A DNA stretch of 32,946 bases from Anaerohalosphaeraceae bacterium (GTDB taxonomy: Bacteria > Planctomycetota > Phycisphaerae > Sedimentisphaerales > Anaerohalosphaeraceae): assembly GCA_037479115.1 (NCBI GenBank), contig JBBFLK010000001.1, positions 69,409 through 102,354 on the forward strand. Reading direction: 5' to 3'. Under the pieces are notes generated by a model. It was not told where the DNA came from. It saw only the letters and a list, made by a program, of their open reading frames with translations, and did no database searches. Position 1 is the stretch's first letter. Each line of letters opens with the position of its first letter. The translations under genes were made by a program, and so were the position numbers. This document shows, piece after piece, positions 1 to 8,833 of the stretch.

Positions 1-53
1 TGCAAGGATGAACTGTAAGGCAGTAGAGAAGTTTTCGAGAGGAGGCAAAGACA

Positions 54-2405
54 ATGAAAACACATCAGTTTTTCATCCTGTTTTTTTCCTTTTTGCTGCG
101 GATATCTCTTTGTCGAGGCGACTTTACGGATTTTGTCTGGAGCCGTACAGGGGATAACGGGAACTGGGGGGCTTCGGCGAACTGGAGCGGTCCGACGGGA
201 CGGTATCCCGACGACCCGGACGAAAGAGCTATTTTTAACAATCCGGCCGGAATGGGGATGCCGATTCAAAATGCCACGATGTCCAACGGCCTGGGGCAGC
301 TGGTCTTCAACTACACGGGCTGGACGGTTTATACGGATAACAAACCGCTTCGTCTGGACCCGTATTCGGTGGAGGGTTCCTATAATGCAATTTTCAGTTA
401 TGCGCAGGGCGGAGCGGGCGTCAATCTGATTTATCCGGAGATTGAACTGCTGCGGTCGGGGCTGAATATTTATACCGCCAGCGGCAGCACGCTGGCAATC
501 GGCTGGACCTACGGCGGCGGCTTTATCGGCTCGTATGCACCGGTTATCAGCTCCGTCAATCCGACGGAACTGGACACAGGCGCTGTGCGTCTGGACAGCC
601 CGAGCAGTGTGTCCAGCCCGTTCTATCTGCGGCAGGGGACGCTGCTTGTACGTTATGCGGGGACAAGCGGCGACGCACTCGGAACCAGCACGGGCACGCT
701 GAATATCGGCGGCGACCAATGGGTGACGGACGGGGCGTGGGCCCGGCTTTTGACGGATGCCTCTGGGGCGTCTGTTACGAAAAACCTGCGGGTACGCAGC
801 TATCCCGGTGCGAATGTCAATGCGGTGTTAGGCAGCAATCATACGAGCGGCTCTTCGACCTTTTCCGGCACCATTCAGCTGGATTTGAATGCGACGCTCA
901 CCGCAGCCGGCTCGAGCACTGTTTCGTTTACGAATACCATCAGCGGGACCGGCGGGATTACCAAAACCGGTTCCGGAACCGTGCGATTGTCCGGGAGCAA
1001 TACCTATCAGGGGTCCACGGCTATCAGCAGCGGCACGCTTCAGCTGGGCGGAAACAACCGACTGCCGACGACTACAACGGTGAATTTGTCTTCTACCCCC
1101 GGCGCTACGCTGGATTTGGCTGGGTATAACCAGACGATTGCCGCCCTGAACGGCGGCGGAGCAAGCGGCGGAACAGTCGCTTTGGGCGGCGGGCAACTGA
1201 CGGTCGGTGAAGGGTATTTTGCAGGGGTGATTTCCGGGGCCGGCTCGCTGGTCAAAAGCGGAACGGGGACCCTCGTTCTGTCCGGGGCTAATACGTACAA
1301 TGGGCCGACCGTAATCAGCGGAGGCACGGTTGTCCTGAGCGGGGGACACAACCGTCTGCCGGTTTCAACAGATGTGACGATGGCATCCGGAACGTGTCTG
1401 GATTTGGGGGTGAACAACCAGACATTATCCTTGCTGAATGGGGGCGGAATGGTCTTGTCCGGCGGCGGCCGATTGACGCTCGGCAGCGGTTCGTTTGAAG
1501 GGGTCATCATGGGCAGCGGTTCGCTGGAAAAAGTCGGCTCCGGTACGCTGGTTCTGTCCGGTGCCAATACATATGCCGGCTCCACTACAATCAGCGGAGG
1601 CACCCTGCGTATCGGAAGAAACAACGCTCTGCCGGTGGGAACGACGGTTTCTTTGGCGAATGCAGCGGGAACTGTGCTGGATTTGGCCGGATATAATCAG
1701 ACGGCTGCTGTTTTAAACGGCGGCGGTTCAGCCGGCGGGACGATTGCTTTGGGCGGCGGGACCCTGACGGTCAGCAGCAGCGGGTTGTTTGCCGGCACAA
1801 TTACCGGCAGCGGGGGCCTGGTCAAGAGCGGCGGCGGAACTTTGACTCTGTCGGGACAGAACGACTACACGGGACCGACGTCGGTGACGGGCGGGAAACT
1901 TTTGGTGAATGGTCAGCATCTGAACGGCGGAGATTATACAGTGGCAACGGGCGCACTGCTGGGAGGCGTCGGACGCATTGAGGCGGAGGTGTTTGTGGAG
2001 CCGGGCGGAATCCTGGCGCCGGGAGTGATGATGGGCAGTTTGTCTGTCGGCGGAAATGTTGTTCTGGACGGGCTGCTGCAGATTCAGCTGGAGGGCGGAA
2101 TTATGCCCGGCGACTGCACGCGGCTGATTGCGGAGGGCGTTCTGTCGATTTCCAATGCGACGCTGGATTTGCACTGGGCGGGCATGCTGCATGAGCCGGC
2201 GTATGTCTTTGCCCAGTACGGGCAGCTGGACGGCAGCGAGTTCGGCCAGATTATTAAACTGCCGGCCGGCTACCGGATTGATTACAATTATCAGGGCGAT
2301 AACCAGATTGCGCTGGTTTTGATACCGGAGCCCGCCTCGATGATGCTGCTGGGGCTGGGCGGTTTGCTGCTGCGGGGCATCTCGAAAAAACAAATGATTA
2401 AATAA
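54..2405 (+). CDS. Exported autotransporter-type beta-repeat protein with PEP-CTERM tail
   Basis: The 783-residue protein begins with a hydrophobic signal peptide (about residues 1-22). It ends in a PEP-CTERM-like tail: IPEPA, a hydrophobic Leu/Gly stretch, then a basic end (RGISKK). The middle holds four copies of the autotransporter-associated beta-strand repeat (pattern GxLxKxGxGTLxLSGxNTYxGxT) near residues 297, 397, 488 and 588, spaced about 91-100 residues. No C-terminal autotransporter barrel is seen, so the repeats probably form a beta-helical passenger that is sorted by the PEP-CTERM route to the surface or an extracellular matrix. The ATG is preceded by a GAGGAGGC Shine-Dalgarno. 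It stands alone, with a terminator after it. The class is clear; its ligand or role cannot be read from the sequence. Confidence 0.85.
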   Translation: MKTHQFFILFFSFLLRISLCRGDFTDFVWSRTGDNGNWGASANWSGPTGRYPDDPDERAIFNNPAGMGMPIQNATMSNGLGQLVFNYTGWTVYTDNKPLRLDPYSVEGSYNAIFSYAQGGAGVNLIYPEIELLRSGLNIYTASGSTLAIGWTYGGGFIGSYAPVISSVNPTELDTGAVRLDSPSSVSSPFYLRQGTLLVRYAGTSGDALGTSTGTLNIGGDQWVTDGAWARLLTDASGASVTKNLRVRSYPGANVNAVLGSNHTSGSSTFSGTIQLDLNATLTAAGSSTVSFTNTISGTGGITKTGSGTVRLSGSNTYQGSTAISSGTLQLGGNNRLPTTTTVNLSSTPGATLDLAGYNQTIAALNGGGASGGTVALGGGQLTVGEGYFAGVISGAGSLVKSGTGTLVLSGANTYNGPTVISGGTVVLSGGHNRLPVSTDVTMASGTCLDLGVNNQTLSLLNGGGMVLSGGGRLTLGSGSFEGVIMGSGSLEKVGSGTLVLSGANTYAGSTTISGGTLRIGRNNALPVGTTVSLANAAGTVLDLAGYNQTAAVLNGGGSAGGTIALGGGTLTVSSSGLFAGTITGSGGLVKSGGGTLTLSGQNDYTGPTSVTGGKLLVNGQHLNGGDYTVATGALLGGVGRIEAEVFVEPGGILAPGVMMGSLSVGGNVVLDGLLQIQLEGGIMPGDCTRLIAEGVLSISNATLDLHWAGMLHEPAYVFAQYGQLDGSEFGQIIKLPAGYRIDYNYQGDNQIALVLIPEPASMMLLGLGGLLLRGISKKQMIK

Positions 2406-2438
2406 ATGCGGCCTCTGAGGGAGGGTGGTGAAGCCGCA

Positions 2439-2480
2439 AAACCCGCTTTTTCAGCCAAAGGAAAAGCGGGTTTCTTTTTG
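2439..2480 (+). terminator. Rho-independent terminator after the PEP-CTERM gene
   Basis: A perfect 12-bp stem (AAACCCGCTTTT at 2439-2450 with AAAAGCGGGTTT at 2462-2473) around an 11-nt loop is followed by TTTCTTTTT. It ends the gene that stops at 2405. Its T-tail overlaps the likely -35 of the next tRNA. Confidence 0.88.
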
Positions 2481-2505
2481 ACTTTTTGGGATTAGCGGGT
2501 AAACT
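2478..2505 (+). promoter_or_regulatory. Probable sigma70-type promoter of tRNA-Val(UAC)
   Basis: TTGACT (2478-2483) is followed 16 nt later by TAAACT (2500-2505), which would start transcription a few bases before the tRNA 5' end. The -35 overlaps the terminator T-tail. Called by consensus match only. Confidence 0.4.
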
Positions 2506-2517
2506 GGATACACTTTC

Positions 2518-2591
2518 GGGCGGTTAGCTCAGTTGGCGAGAGCGCCTGCCTTACAAGCAGGAGGCCACAGGTTCAAGTCCTGTACCGCCCA
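2518..2591 (+). tRNA. tRNA-Val (anticodon UAC)
   Basis: A full cloverleaf of 74 nt including the discriminator base. The acceptor stem GGGCGGT pairs with ACCGCCC. The anticodon stem CCTGC/GCAGG encloses the loop CTTACAA (anticodon UAC, canonical U33), and the T arm is ACAGG-TTCAAGT-CCTGT. The discriminator is A and the CCA is not encoded. The body is nearly identical to the tRNA at 30088. Confidence 0.96.
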
Positions 2592-2653
2592 GTTTTTACA
2601 GGAGGAATTCTGCGTCGCCCTGCTTTGAGTCTTTTAATTTTTTTACTTTTCAT

Positions 2654-2682
2654 TTGACACTTCTGCTTCCCCCCTATATATG
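2654..2682 (+). promoter_or_regulatory. Sigma70-type promoter of the cobalamin-riboswitch operon
   Basis: A consensus TTGACA (2654-2659) is followed, after 17 nt, by TATATG (2677-2682); an overlapping TATATA is at 2675. The start site would fall just before the first conserved elements of the riboswitch. The same TTGACA-N17-TATATG arrangement precedes the tRNA at 30088. Confidence 0.7.
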
Positions 2683-2685
2683 GAG

Positions 2686-2868
2686 AATTGCTGTTGGTAC
2701 ACCCCGTTCTATAGGGGTGTGGCAAGAGGGAATCCGGTGAAAGTCCGGAACTGCCCCGCAGCGGTAATCAGGAACGAAAGCCGAACAAAGCACTGTCTGT
2801 TTTTCGGATGGGAAGCTTGGCGAGTAGGTTTTCAGAAGGTGCCTGAAAGTCCGAAGACCTGCCGACAG
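2686..2868 (+). ncRNA. Cobalamin (B12) riboswitch
   Basis: The leader carries the conserved order of a cobalamin aptamer. There is GGGAATCCGGTG, then AAAGTCCGGAACTGCCCCGCAGCGGTAA in pieces spanning 2739-2768, and a 3' B12-box match AGTCCGAAGACCTGCC at 2848-2863. It precedes an operon with two enzymes that have B12-dependent alternatives. Regulation of B12-independent MetE and ribonucleotide reductase by such riboswitches is established in other bacteria. The exact 5' boundary is approximate. Confidence 0.92.
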
Positions 2869-2979
2869 CCCGCTTGTGCGGAAGACAACTTGCTTTCGCG
2901 GGAAAGGCAAAGTGATGAACGAGCAGACGAATTTCTTGGAACTGTCTGAAGTCTGCGCGGCTTTTCGCTCTCATCTTTT

Positions 2980-3049
2980 GTCTCCCGACGGATTGTCTGA
3001 CAGGCGGAAGGAAACAAAACGGACAATTTTTATTTGAAAAATGGGAGAC
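2980..3049 (+). promoter_or_regulatory. Possible riboswitch expression platform hiding the nrdD ribosome site
   Basis: The nrdD Shine-Dalgarno GGGAGAC (3043-3049) is exactly complementary to GTCTCCC at 2980-2986, inside the 117-nt stretch that follows the aptamer. Pairing would block translation. No strong intrinsic terminator is visible between the aptamer and the gene, which favours translational control. The pairing is inferred by eye. Confidence 0.4.
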
Positions 3050-3053
3050 CATC

Positions 3054-5204
3054 ATGAAGACCGCATCGGAACAGACCATTCAGTCCCAGACTCTTTCCTC
3101 GATTTCGGTTGGAACATCTTTTGCCCAGGTTCGCAAGCGGGACGGCCGTTTGGTGCCGTTTGACTGCTCCAAGATTGAAGGAGCGATTCTGAAAGCCGGT
3201 CGGGCAACCGGTGAATTTGACCAGCCGACGGCGGCTCATTTGGCTCAGCGGGTTTTGGCGCTGATGCAGATGACGCTGAAGGCCTCGGTGCCGGAAGTCG
3301 AACAGATTCAGGATATTGTGGAGGAGGTCCTGCTGACCAGTCCGTTCAAGAAGACGGCGAAGGCCTATATTCTGTATCGCGACCAGCATGCCCGAATCCG
3401 GGAGTTTGTCCAGAAAGCCGAGGTGGATTTGATTGACCAGTATCTGGAGCGACTGGACTGGAAGGTTCAGGAAAACAGCAACATGTCTTACTCACTTCAG
3501 GGACTGAACAATTATGTGTCCAGTGAAATCAGTCAGGCGTACTGGCTGAACAAGATTTATACGGCGGAGATTCGCCGGGCTCATCAGGAAGGGGATTTTC
3601 ATATTCATGATTTGGGGCTGCTGAGTGCATATTGTGTGGGATGGGATTTGCGGGATTTGCTCTGCAGCGGTTTTAAGGGGGTCTGCGGAAAGACGGAGAG
3701 CCGTCCGGCCCGTCATTTCCGGACGGCACTGGGACAGATTGTGAATTTCTTTTATACCCTTCAGGGAGAAGCGGCTGGAGCGCAGGCCTTTTCGAATGTG
3801 GATACCCTTTTGGCGCCGTTTATTCGGCATGACCGGCTGACCTATTCGGAGGTCAAGCAGGCCCTGCAGGAGTTTGTGTTCAATATCAATGTCCCGACGC
3901 GGGTTGGGTTTCAGACTCCGTTTACAAATATTACGCTGGATTTGCAGCCGCCGTCCGCACTGGCGCAGCAGCCCGTGGTGATTGGGGGGGAGCTTCAGCA
4001 GAGTGTGTACGGCGACTATCAGGAGGAAATGGATATTTTTAATCGGGCGTTTCTGGAGGTGATGGAGGAAGGGGACGCCCGCGGACGCGTGTTTACGTTT
4101 CCCATTCCGACCTACAACATTACAAAAGATTTCCGCTGGGACTCTCCGACGCTCGAAAAACTGTGGGCGGTGACGGCCAAGTACGGGATTCCGTATTTTG
4201 CGAATTTTGTCAATTCGGAGTTGTCGCCGGAGGATGCCCGGTCAATGTGCTGCCGGCTTCGTCTGGATGTGCGGCATCTGGAAAAGCGGGGCGGCGGGCT
4301 GTTTGGGGCTAATCCGCTGACCGGTTCAATCGGTGTGGTGACACTGAATCTGCCGCGACTGGGATATTTGGCCAAGGATGAAACGGATTTTCTGAATCGG
4401 CTGGATGCGCTGCTGAAAAAGGCCTATGAAAGTCTGGAGACCAAGCGTCATCTGCTGGAGGAGTTTACGGAGAAAAATCTGTATCCGTATACTCGGTATT
4501 ATCTGCGGCATGTCAAGGCTCGCAGCAGCCGGTATTGGGATAATCATTTTTCCACGATTGGTCTGGTGGGAATGAATGAGGCCTGTCTGAATCTGTTCGG
4601 CAGGGACATCGGGACTCCCGAGGGGCAGACGTTTGCCCGGATGGTGCTGGAGCGGATTCGTGAGCGTCTGCTGGTTTTTCAGGAGGAAAGCGGACATCTG
4701 TACAATCTGGAGGCAACGCCGGCGGAGGGAACGTCCTATCGTCTGGCCCGTCTGGACAAACAGCGGTATCCGGATATTCGGACGGCGCAGCCGGACCCGG
4801 AGAAAAAGCCGTTTTACACCAATTCGACGCAGCTGCCGGTCTATTATACGCAGGACCTTTTCCAGACGCTCGAACTCCAGGATGAGCTGCAGTCGAAGTA
4901 CACCGGCGGGACAGTCCTGCATATTTATTTGGGAGAGGCGGCGGCTGACCCGCAGGCGGTCAAATCGTTTGTCCGCAAAATCTGCCGGAATTACCGCCTG
5001 CCGTATTTTACGATTTCGCCGACCTTCAGTATCTGTCCGGAACACGGCTATTTAAAGGGCTGCCGCCGGCAGTGTCCCCAGTGCGGTCAAAAGACGGAGG
5101 TCTATGCCCGGGTGGTCGGCTATCTGCGTCCGGTGGACCAGTGGAATGAAGGCAAACAGGCGGAGTTTGAACTTCGCCGGTCGTATCAGATAGAGGGATT
5201 CTGA
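3054..5204 (+). CDS. nrdD: Anaerobic (class III) ribonucleoside-triphosphate reductase
   Basis: This 716-residue glycyl-radical enzyme reduces ribonucleoside triphosphates to deoxy forms without oxygen. An ATP-cone allosteric domain occupies roughly residues 25-110 (VRKRDGRLVPFDCSKIE). Further on lie the Cys399-Cys400 pair in MCCRL (active-site thiyl region). The C-terminal zinc motif has four Cys (CPEHG, KGC, CPQCG), followed by RVVGYL with the radical-bearing Gly689. The motif has Val where many NrdDs have Cys (RVCGYL); the glycine is intact. The ATG is preceded by GGGAGACC. It overlaps nrdG by one base (TGATG), implying coupled translation. The upstream cobalamin riboswitch suggests that it is repressed when B12 is available, presumably because a B12-dependent class II enzyme exists elsewhere. 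Confidence 0.96.
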   Translation: MKTASEQTIQSQTLSSISVGTSFAQVRKRDGRLVPFDCSKIEGAILKAGRATGEFDQPTAAHLAQRVLALMQMTLKASVPEVEQIQDIVEEVLLTSPFKKTAKAYILYRDQHARIREFVQKAEVDLIDQYLERLDWKVQENSNMSYSLQGLNNYVSSEISQAYWLNKIYTAEIRRAHQEGDFHIHDLGLLSAYCVGWDLRDLLCSGFKGVCGKTESRPARHFRTALGQIVNFFYTLQGEAAGAQAFSNVDTLLAPFIRHDRLTYSEVKQALQEFVFNINVPTRVGFQTPFTNITLDLQPPSALAQQPVVIGGELQQSVYGDYQEEMDIFNRAFLEVMEEGDARGRVFTFPIPTYNITKDFRWDSPTLEKLWAVTAKYGIPYFANFVNSELSPEDARSMCCRLRLDVRHLEKRGGGLFGANPLTGSIGVVTLNLPRLGYLAKDETDFLNRLDALLKKAYESLETKRHLLEEFTEKNLYPYTRYYLRHVKARSSRYWDNHFSTIGLVGMNEACLNLFGRDIGTPEGQTFARMVLERIRERLLVFQEESGHLYNLEATPAEGTSYRLARLDKQRYPDIRTAQPDPEKKPFYTNSTQLPVYYTQDLFQTLELQDELQSKYTGGTVLHIYLGEAAADPQAVKSFVRKICRNYRLPYFTISPTFSICPEHGYLKGCRRQCPQCGQKTEVYARVVGYLRPVDQWNEGKQAEFELRRSYQIEGF

Positions 5205-5839
5205 TGAAATTCGGCGGTTTTCAGCCGTTGACGCTCAGTGATTTTCCGGGAAGGACGGCGGCGGTTCTGTTTGTACAGGGATGCAATTTTCGCTGTCCGT
5301 TCTGCCATAACGGACGTTTGCTGGAGAGGGATGCCGAGGATGTGTTTGACGAACAGACGGCTGTAGCCCTTTTGGCGGAGCGTCGGAAGATTCTGGACGG
5401 CATAGTGCTCAGCGGCGGTGAACCGACCCTGCAGGCGGATTTGCCGGATTTTATCCGAGAGCTTCGGCGGATGGGATTTCAGGTCAAACTGGATACAAAC
5501 GGCAGTCAATCAAGGATGCTCGAATCTGTGCTGGAAGAGGGGCTGCTGGATTATGCGGCGATGGATATCAAAGCCCCGCCGTGCAAATATCCGCTGCTGA
5601 CCGGCGGGGTGTATCCCCGGGAGGAAATCGAACGCAGCATCGAGCTGATTGTGCACAGCGGAATTGCGGCGGAGTTTCGCACAACCTTTGTGCCCGGACT
5701 GCTGACGTCGGAAGATTTGGAGCAGATTCGTCGGAGTCTGCCGGCTGGTGCTGTTTACAAAATCCAAAAGTTTGCGGCGGAATCGGCGCTGGAGGCATCA
5801 CTGCGAAAACCATCGGAACTTATCGAGGAGACGTTATGA
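5204..5839 (+). CDS. nrdG: Anaerobic ribonucleotide reductase activating protein (radical SAM)
   Basis: The 211-residue protein carries the radical-SAM 4Fe-4S motif CNFRCPFC (Cys27, Cys31, Cys34; CX3CX2C) and the SAM-binding GGEPTLQ. It cleaves S-adenosylmethionine to install the glycyl radical on NrdD. It starts inside the nrdD stop codon (TGATG) and its own stop overlaps the dcd start (ATGA), so the three are translated as a unit. The length fits the pyruvate-formate-lyase-activase-like NrdG group found next to ATP-cone NrdDs. The assignment rests on both motif and neighbour. Confidence 0.93.
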   Translation: MKFGGFQPLTLSDFPGRTAAVLFVQGCNFRCPFCHNGRLLERDAEDVFDEQTAVALLAERRKILDGIVLSGGEPTLQADLPDFIRELRRMGFQVKLDTNGSQSRMLESVLEEGLLDYAAMDIKAPPCKYPLLTGGVYPREEIERSIELIVHSGIAAEFRTTFVPGLLTSEDLEQIRRSLPAGAVYKIQKFAAESALEASLRKPSELIEETL

Positions 5840-6402
5840 GCATTTGTCCGGATTCGTGGATTCGAAAAAAGGCCGTCGAATACGGGATGATAGAGCCGTT
5901 TGTGGATCGGCAGATTCGCACGGCGGAAGGACGGAGCGTCATTTCCTACGGTCTGTCCTCGTTCGGCTATGATATTCGTGTTTCCCGTCATTTTCGGGTG
6001 TTTACCAACGTGTACGGCACGGTGATTGACCCCAAAAATTTTGACCCGCGGGGTCTGGTGGAGGTGGAAACGGATGTCTGTCTGATTCCGCCGAACAGTT
6101 TTGTGCTGGCTTTGAGTGTGGAAAAGTTCCGAATTCCCCGGAATGTGATGACGATTTGCGTCGGAAAATCCACGTATGCCCGATGCGGTATTATTGTGAA
6201 CGTAACGCCGTTTGAACCGGGCTGGGAAGGCCATGCGGTGCTGGAGATTTCCAACACAACCCCGCTGCCGGCCAAGGTCTATGCCGGGGAAGGACTGGCA
6301 CAGGTGCTTTTTTTTGAATCCGACAGTCCCTGTGAGGTTTCCTATGCGGATCGAAACGGCAAGTATCAGAATCAGACGGGCATTCGTCTGCCCTGTGTAT
6401 AA
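5836..6402 (+). CDS. dcd: dCTP deaminase
   Basis: The 188-residue protein matches the dCTP deaminase family along its whole length: [47 protein letters not shown] and [26 protein letters not shown]. It makes dUTP from dCTP, feeding dTTP synthesis. The reading frame is open upstream to 5581, but the start is set at the ATG overlapping the nrdG stop (ATGA), which gives the standard family length and N-terminus. Its place after nrdDG makes this a deoxynucleotide supply operon. The presence of the normal Dcd motif does not show whether it is mono- or bifunctional (dUMP-forming). Confidence 0.94.
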   Translation: MSICPDSWIRKKAVEYGMIEPFVDRQIRTAEGRSVISYGLSSFGYDIRVSRHFRVFTNVYGTVIDPKNFDPRGLVEVETDVCLIPPNSFVLALSVEKFRIPRNVMTICVGKSTYARCGIIVNVTPFEPGWEGHAVLEISNTTPLPAKVYAGEGLAQVLFFESDSPCEVSYADRNGKYQNQTGIRLPCV

Positions 6403-6429
6403 CTATTTTTGTGGAAGAAGGATTTTCTT

Positions 6430-8706
6430 ATGATGATGACGGCCAATCTGGGTTTTCCCCGGATGGGGATTGAACGGGAGTTGAAAAAGGCGCTGGAAGC
6501 CTATTGGAAAGGAGAGATTTCGCAGGAGAATCTGCTGGAAACGGGGCGCATGCTGCGGATAAGGCACTGGCAGCTGCAGAAGACGCTCGGAATTGAGCAG
6601 ATCCCCAGTAATGATTTTTCCTTTTATGACCATGTTCTGGATACGTTGCTGATGACGGGAGCGGTGCCGTCTCGGTTTCTCCGGTCCGGCGAACAGCTCG
6701 GTCTGGATACCTATTTTCGGATGGCCCGGGGTGATGCCGAAGCGGCGGCGATGGAAATGACCAAGTGGTTTGACACCAATTATCACTACATAGTCCCGGA
6801 ATTTGAAGAGGGGCAGACTTTCCGGCTGCGGTCGGAAAAAGTGCTGCGGGAGTTCGAGGAAGCCAAAGAATTGGGAATTCTCACGCGTCCTGTTTTGCTG
6901 GGCCCGCTGACGTTTCTGCGGCTGGGCAAAAGCAAAGGTTCTTTGAAGAAAGGGGTTTTGCTGGAGAACCTGCTGCCTGTCTATGAAGAGGTTTTGGGCC
7001 GACTCAGAGAAGCGGGGGCCGACTGGGTTCAGATGGACGAACCGATTTTGGTTCTGGATATGAGCGCCGAAGAAGAGCGTCTTTTTCAAAGGGGATACAG
7101 TCGGCTGCTGTCGTCACCGCATCCGAAGATTTGTCTGACAGCGTACTTTGGGACTATTTCGGATAAACTGCCGTGGCTGACAAAACTGCCTGTTGATGCT
7201 GTTCATCTGGATTTGGTACGGGCGCCGGAGCAGCTGGAGGCGGCGATGGAGATGATTCCAGAGCCGATGATGCTGTCGATGGGGATTGTGAATGGTCGAA
7301 ACATCTGGAAAGCGAACCTGACGGAATGTCTGGAAAAATTATACCGTGCGGCTGAGCGGCTCGGAACGGAACGTCTGATGGTTGCATCTTCCTGCTCGCT
7401 TCTGCATTGTCCGCTTGATTTGGCTCAGGAAACGGCCCTGCCTGCCGAGATTCGCCAGCGGATGGCCTTTGCAGTGCAGAAACTGCAGGAAATTCATATC
7501 TTGACGCGGGCTGTCCGCGAGGGACGGCAGGCCGTAGAGCCGATTCTGGAGGAGAACCAGCGTCTTTTTTCGCCGGGGAAGACCTCGCGGCTGTTCTATA
7601 ATCCTGAGGTTCGGAACCGGATGAATCGGCTGACGGATTCGATGTTCTCCCGGCAGTCTGGTTTTGAACAGCGACGAAGGAAGCAGCGTCAGCGGCTGCG
7701 CCTGCCGCTGTTTCCGACCACGACTATCGGCTCGTTTCCGCAGACGCCGGAAATCCGCAAAGCCCGGGCGGATTTCAAAAAGGGAATTCTGTCTGAAACG
7801 GAATACCGGTCTGTGATGAAACACGAGATAGAAAAGGTCATTCGTTTTCAGGAATCGGTCTGGCTGGATGTGCTGGTGCATGGTGAGCCGGAACGCAATG
7901 ACATGGTGGAGTATTTTGGGGAGATGCTGGATGGCTTTGCATTTACCCAGAACGGATGGGTGCAGAGTTACGGCTCCCGCTGTGTCAAGCCGCCTGTTAT
8001 TTACGGGGATGTCCGGCGGCGGGCCCCAATGACGGTGTATTGGATTCAATATGCTCAATCCCTGACCGACAAACCGGTCAAGGGGATGCTGACCGGTCCG
8101 ATGACGCTTCTGCAATGGTCGTTTGTCCGGGAGGACCAGCCGCGTCGGGATACGGCTTTTCAGCTGGCACTGGCCGTTCGGGATGAAGCAGCGGATTTGG
8201 AGGCGGCCGGCATCCGCATCATTCAGATTGATGAACCGGGTCTGTGCGAGGGGGTTCCTCTGCGGCAGTCGGAACGGACGGAATATTTTGACTGGGCCGT
8301 GAAGGCGTTTCGCCTGGCTTCCTGCGGGGTCAAAGACGAAACGCAGATTCATACCCATATGTGTTATGCGGATTTCAATGACCGGATGGATGCCATTATT
8401 GCAATGGATGCGGATGTGCTGTCAATTGAGGCCTCCCGCTCGGGTGCGGTGCTGCTTGAGGTGTTTGAACGATACCGCTATCCGAACGAAATCGGCCCGG
8501 GAGTGTATGATATTCACAGTCCGCGGGTACCCTCCGTCGAAGAGATGGTGATGCTGCTGAACGAAATGCTTCGGCATCTTCGAGCTGAGCAGATATGGGT
8601 CAATCCGGACTGTGGTTTAAAAACCCGCGGCTGGCCGGAGACGGAGGCATCTTTGAAAAATATGGTGCAGGCCGCCGTTCGTCTGCGTCAAAGTCTGGGC
8701 GGCTGA
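6430..8706 (+). CDS. metE: Cobalamin-independent methionine synthase
   Basis: The 758-residue protein transfers the methyl group of methyltetrahydrofolate-polyglutamate to homocysteine. Both MetE barrels are present: the N-terminal half starts ANLGFPRMGIERELKKALE, and the C-terminal catalytic half starts near LPLFPTTTIGSFPQT. The zinc ligands are His643, Cys645 (THMC), Glu667 (SIEASRSG) and Cys728 (NPDCGLKTRGW), in the order and spacing of the E. coli enzyme. The start is the first ATG of an ATG-ATG-ATG run with GAAGAAGGA in front; an upstream TTG at 6409 is less likely because that ribosome site would then lie inside the gene. It lies 27 bp behind dcd with no terminator, so it probably shares the riboswitch-controlled transcript. 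Confidence 0.96.
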   Translation: MMMTANLGFPRMGIERELKKALEAYWKGEISQENLLETGRMLRIRHWQLQKTLGIEQIPSNDFSFYDHVLDTLLMTGAVPSRFLRSGEQLGLDTYFRMARGDAEAAAMEMTKWFDTNYHYIVPEFEEGQTFRLRSEKVLREFEEAKELGILTRPVLLGPLTFLRLGKSKGSLKKGVLLENLLPVYEEVLGRLREAGADWVQMDEPILVLDMSAEEERLFQRGYSRLLSSPHPKICLTAYFGTISDKLPWLTKLPVDAVHLDLVRAPEQLEAAMEMIPEPMMLSMGIVNGRNIWKANLTECLEKLYRAAERLGTERLMVASSCSLLHCPLDLAQETALPAEIRQRMAFAVQKLQEIHILTRAVREGRQAVEPILEENQRLFSPGKTSRLFYNPEVRNRMNRLTDSMFSRQSGFEQRRRKQRQRLRLPLFPTTTIGSFPQTPEIRKARADFKKGILSETEYRSVMKHEIEKVIRFQESVWLDVLVHGEPERNDMVEYFGEMLDGFAFTQNGWVQSYGSRCVKPPVIYGDVRRRAPMTVYWIQYAQSLTDKPVKGMLTGPMTLLQWSFVREDQPRRDTAFQLALAVRDEAADLEAAGIRIIQIDEPGLCEGVPLRQSERTEYFDWAVKAFRLASCGVKDETQIHTHMCYADFNDRMDAIIAMDADVLSIEASRSGAVLLEVFERYRYPNEIGPGVYDIHSPRVPSVEEMVMLLNEMLRHLRAEQIWVNPDCGLKTRGWPETEASLKNMVQAAVRLRQSLGG

Positions 8707-8833
8707 TTGGCCCGGAATAAAACAGCGTTTTTTGAACTATAAATGGCGTTGAACCCCTTAAAGTCATCCGAAGAAACAGCCGATATTCGGAATAGGTCTT
8801 CTCTGCAGGGCGATAAATCTAAGGACCCGGTTT

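Noticed and set aside
6409-6429. TTG start for metE adding seven residues
   Set aside because: The GAAGAAGGA ribosome site lies inside it and MetE proteins start near the ATG run at 6430.
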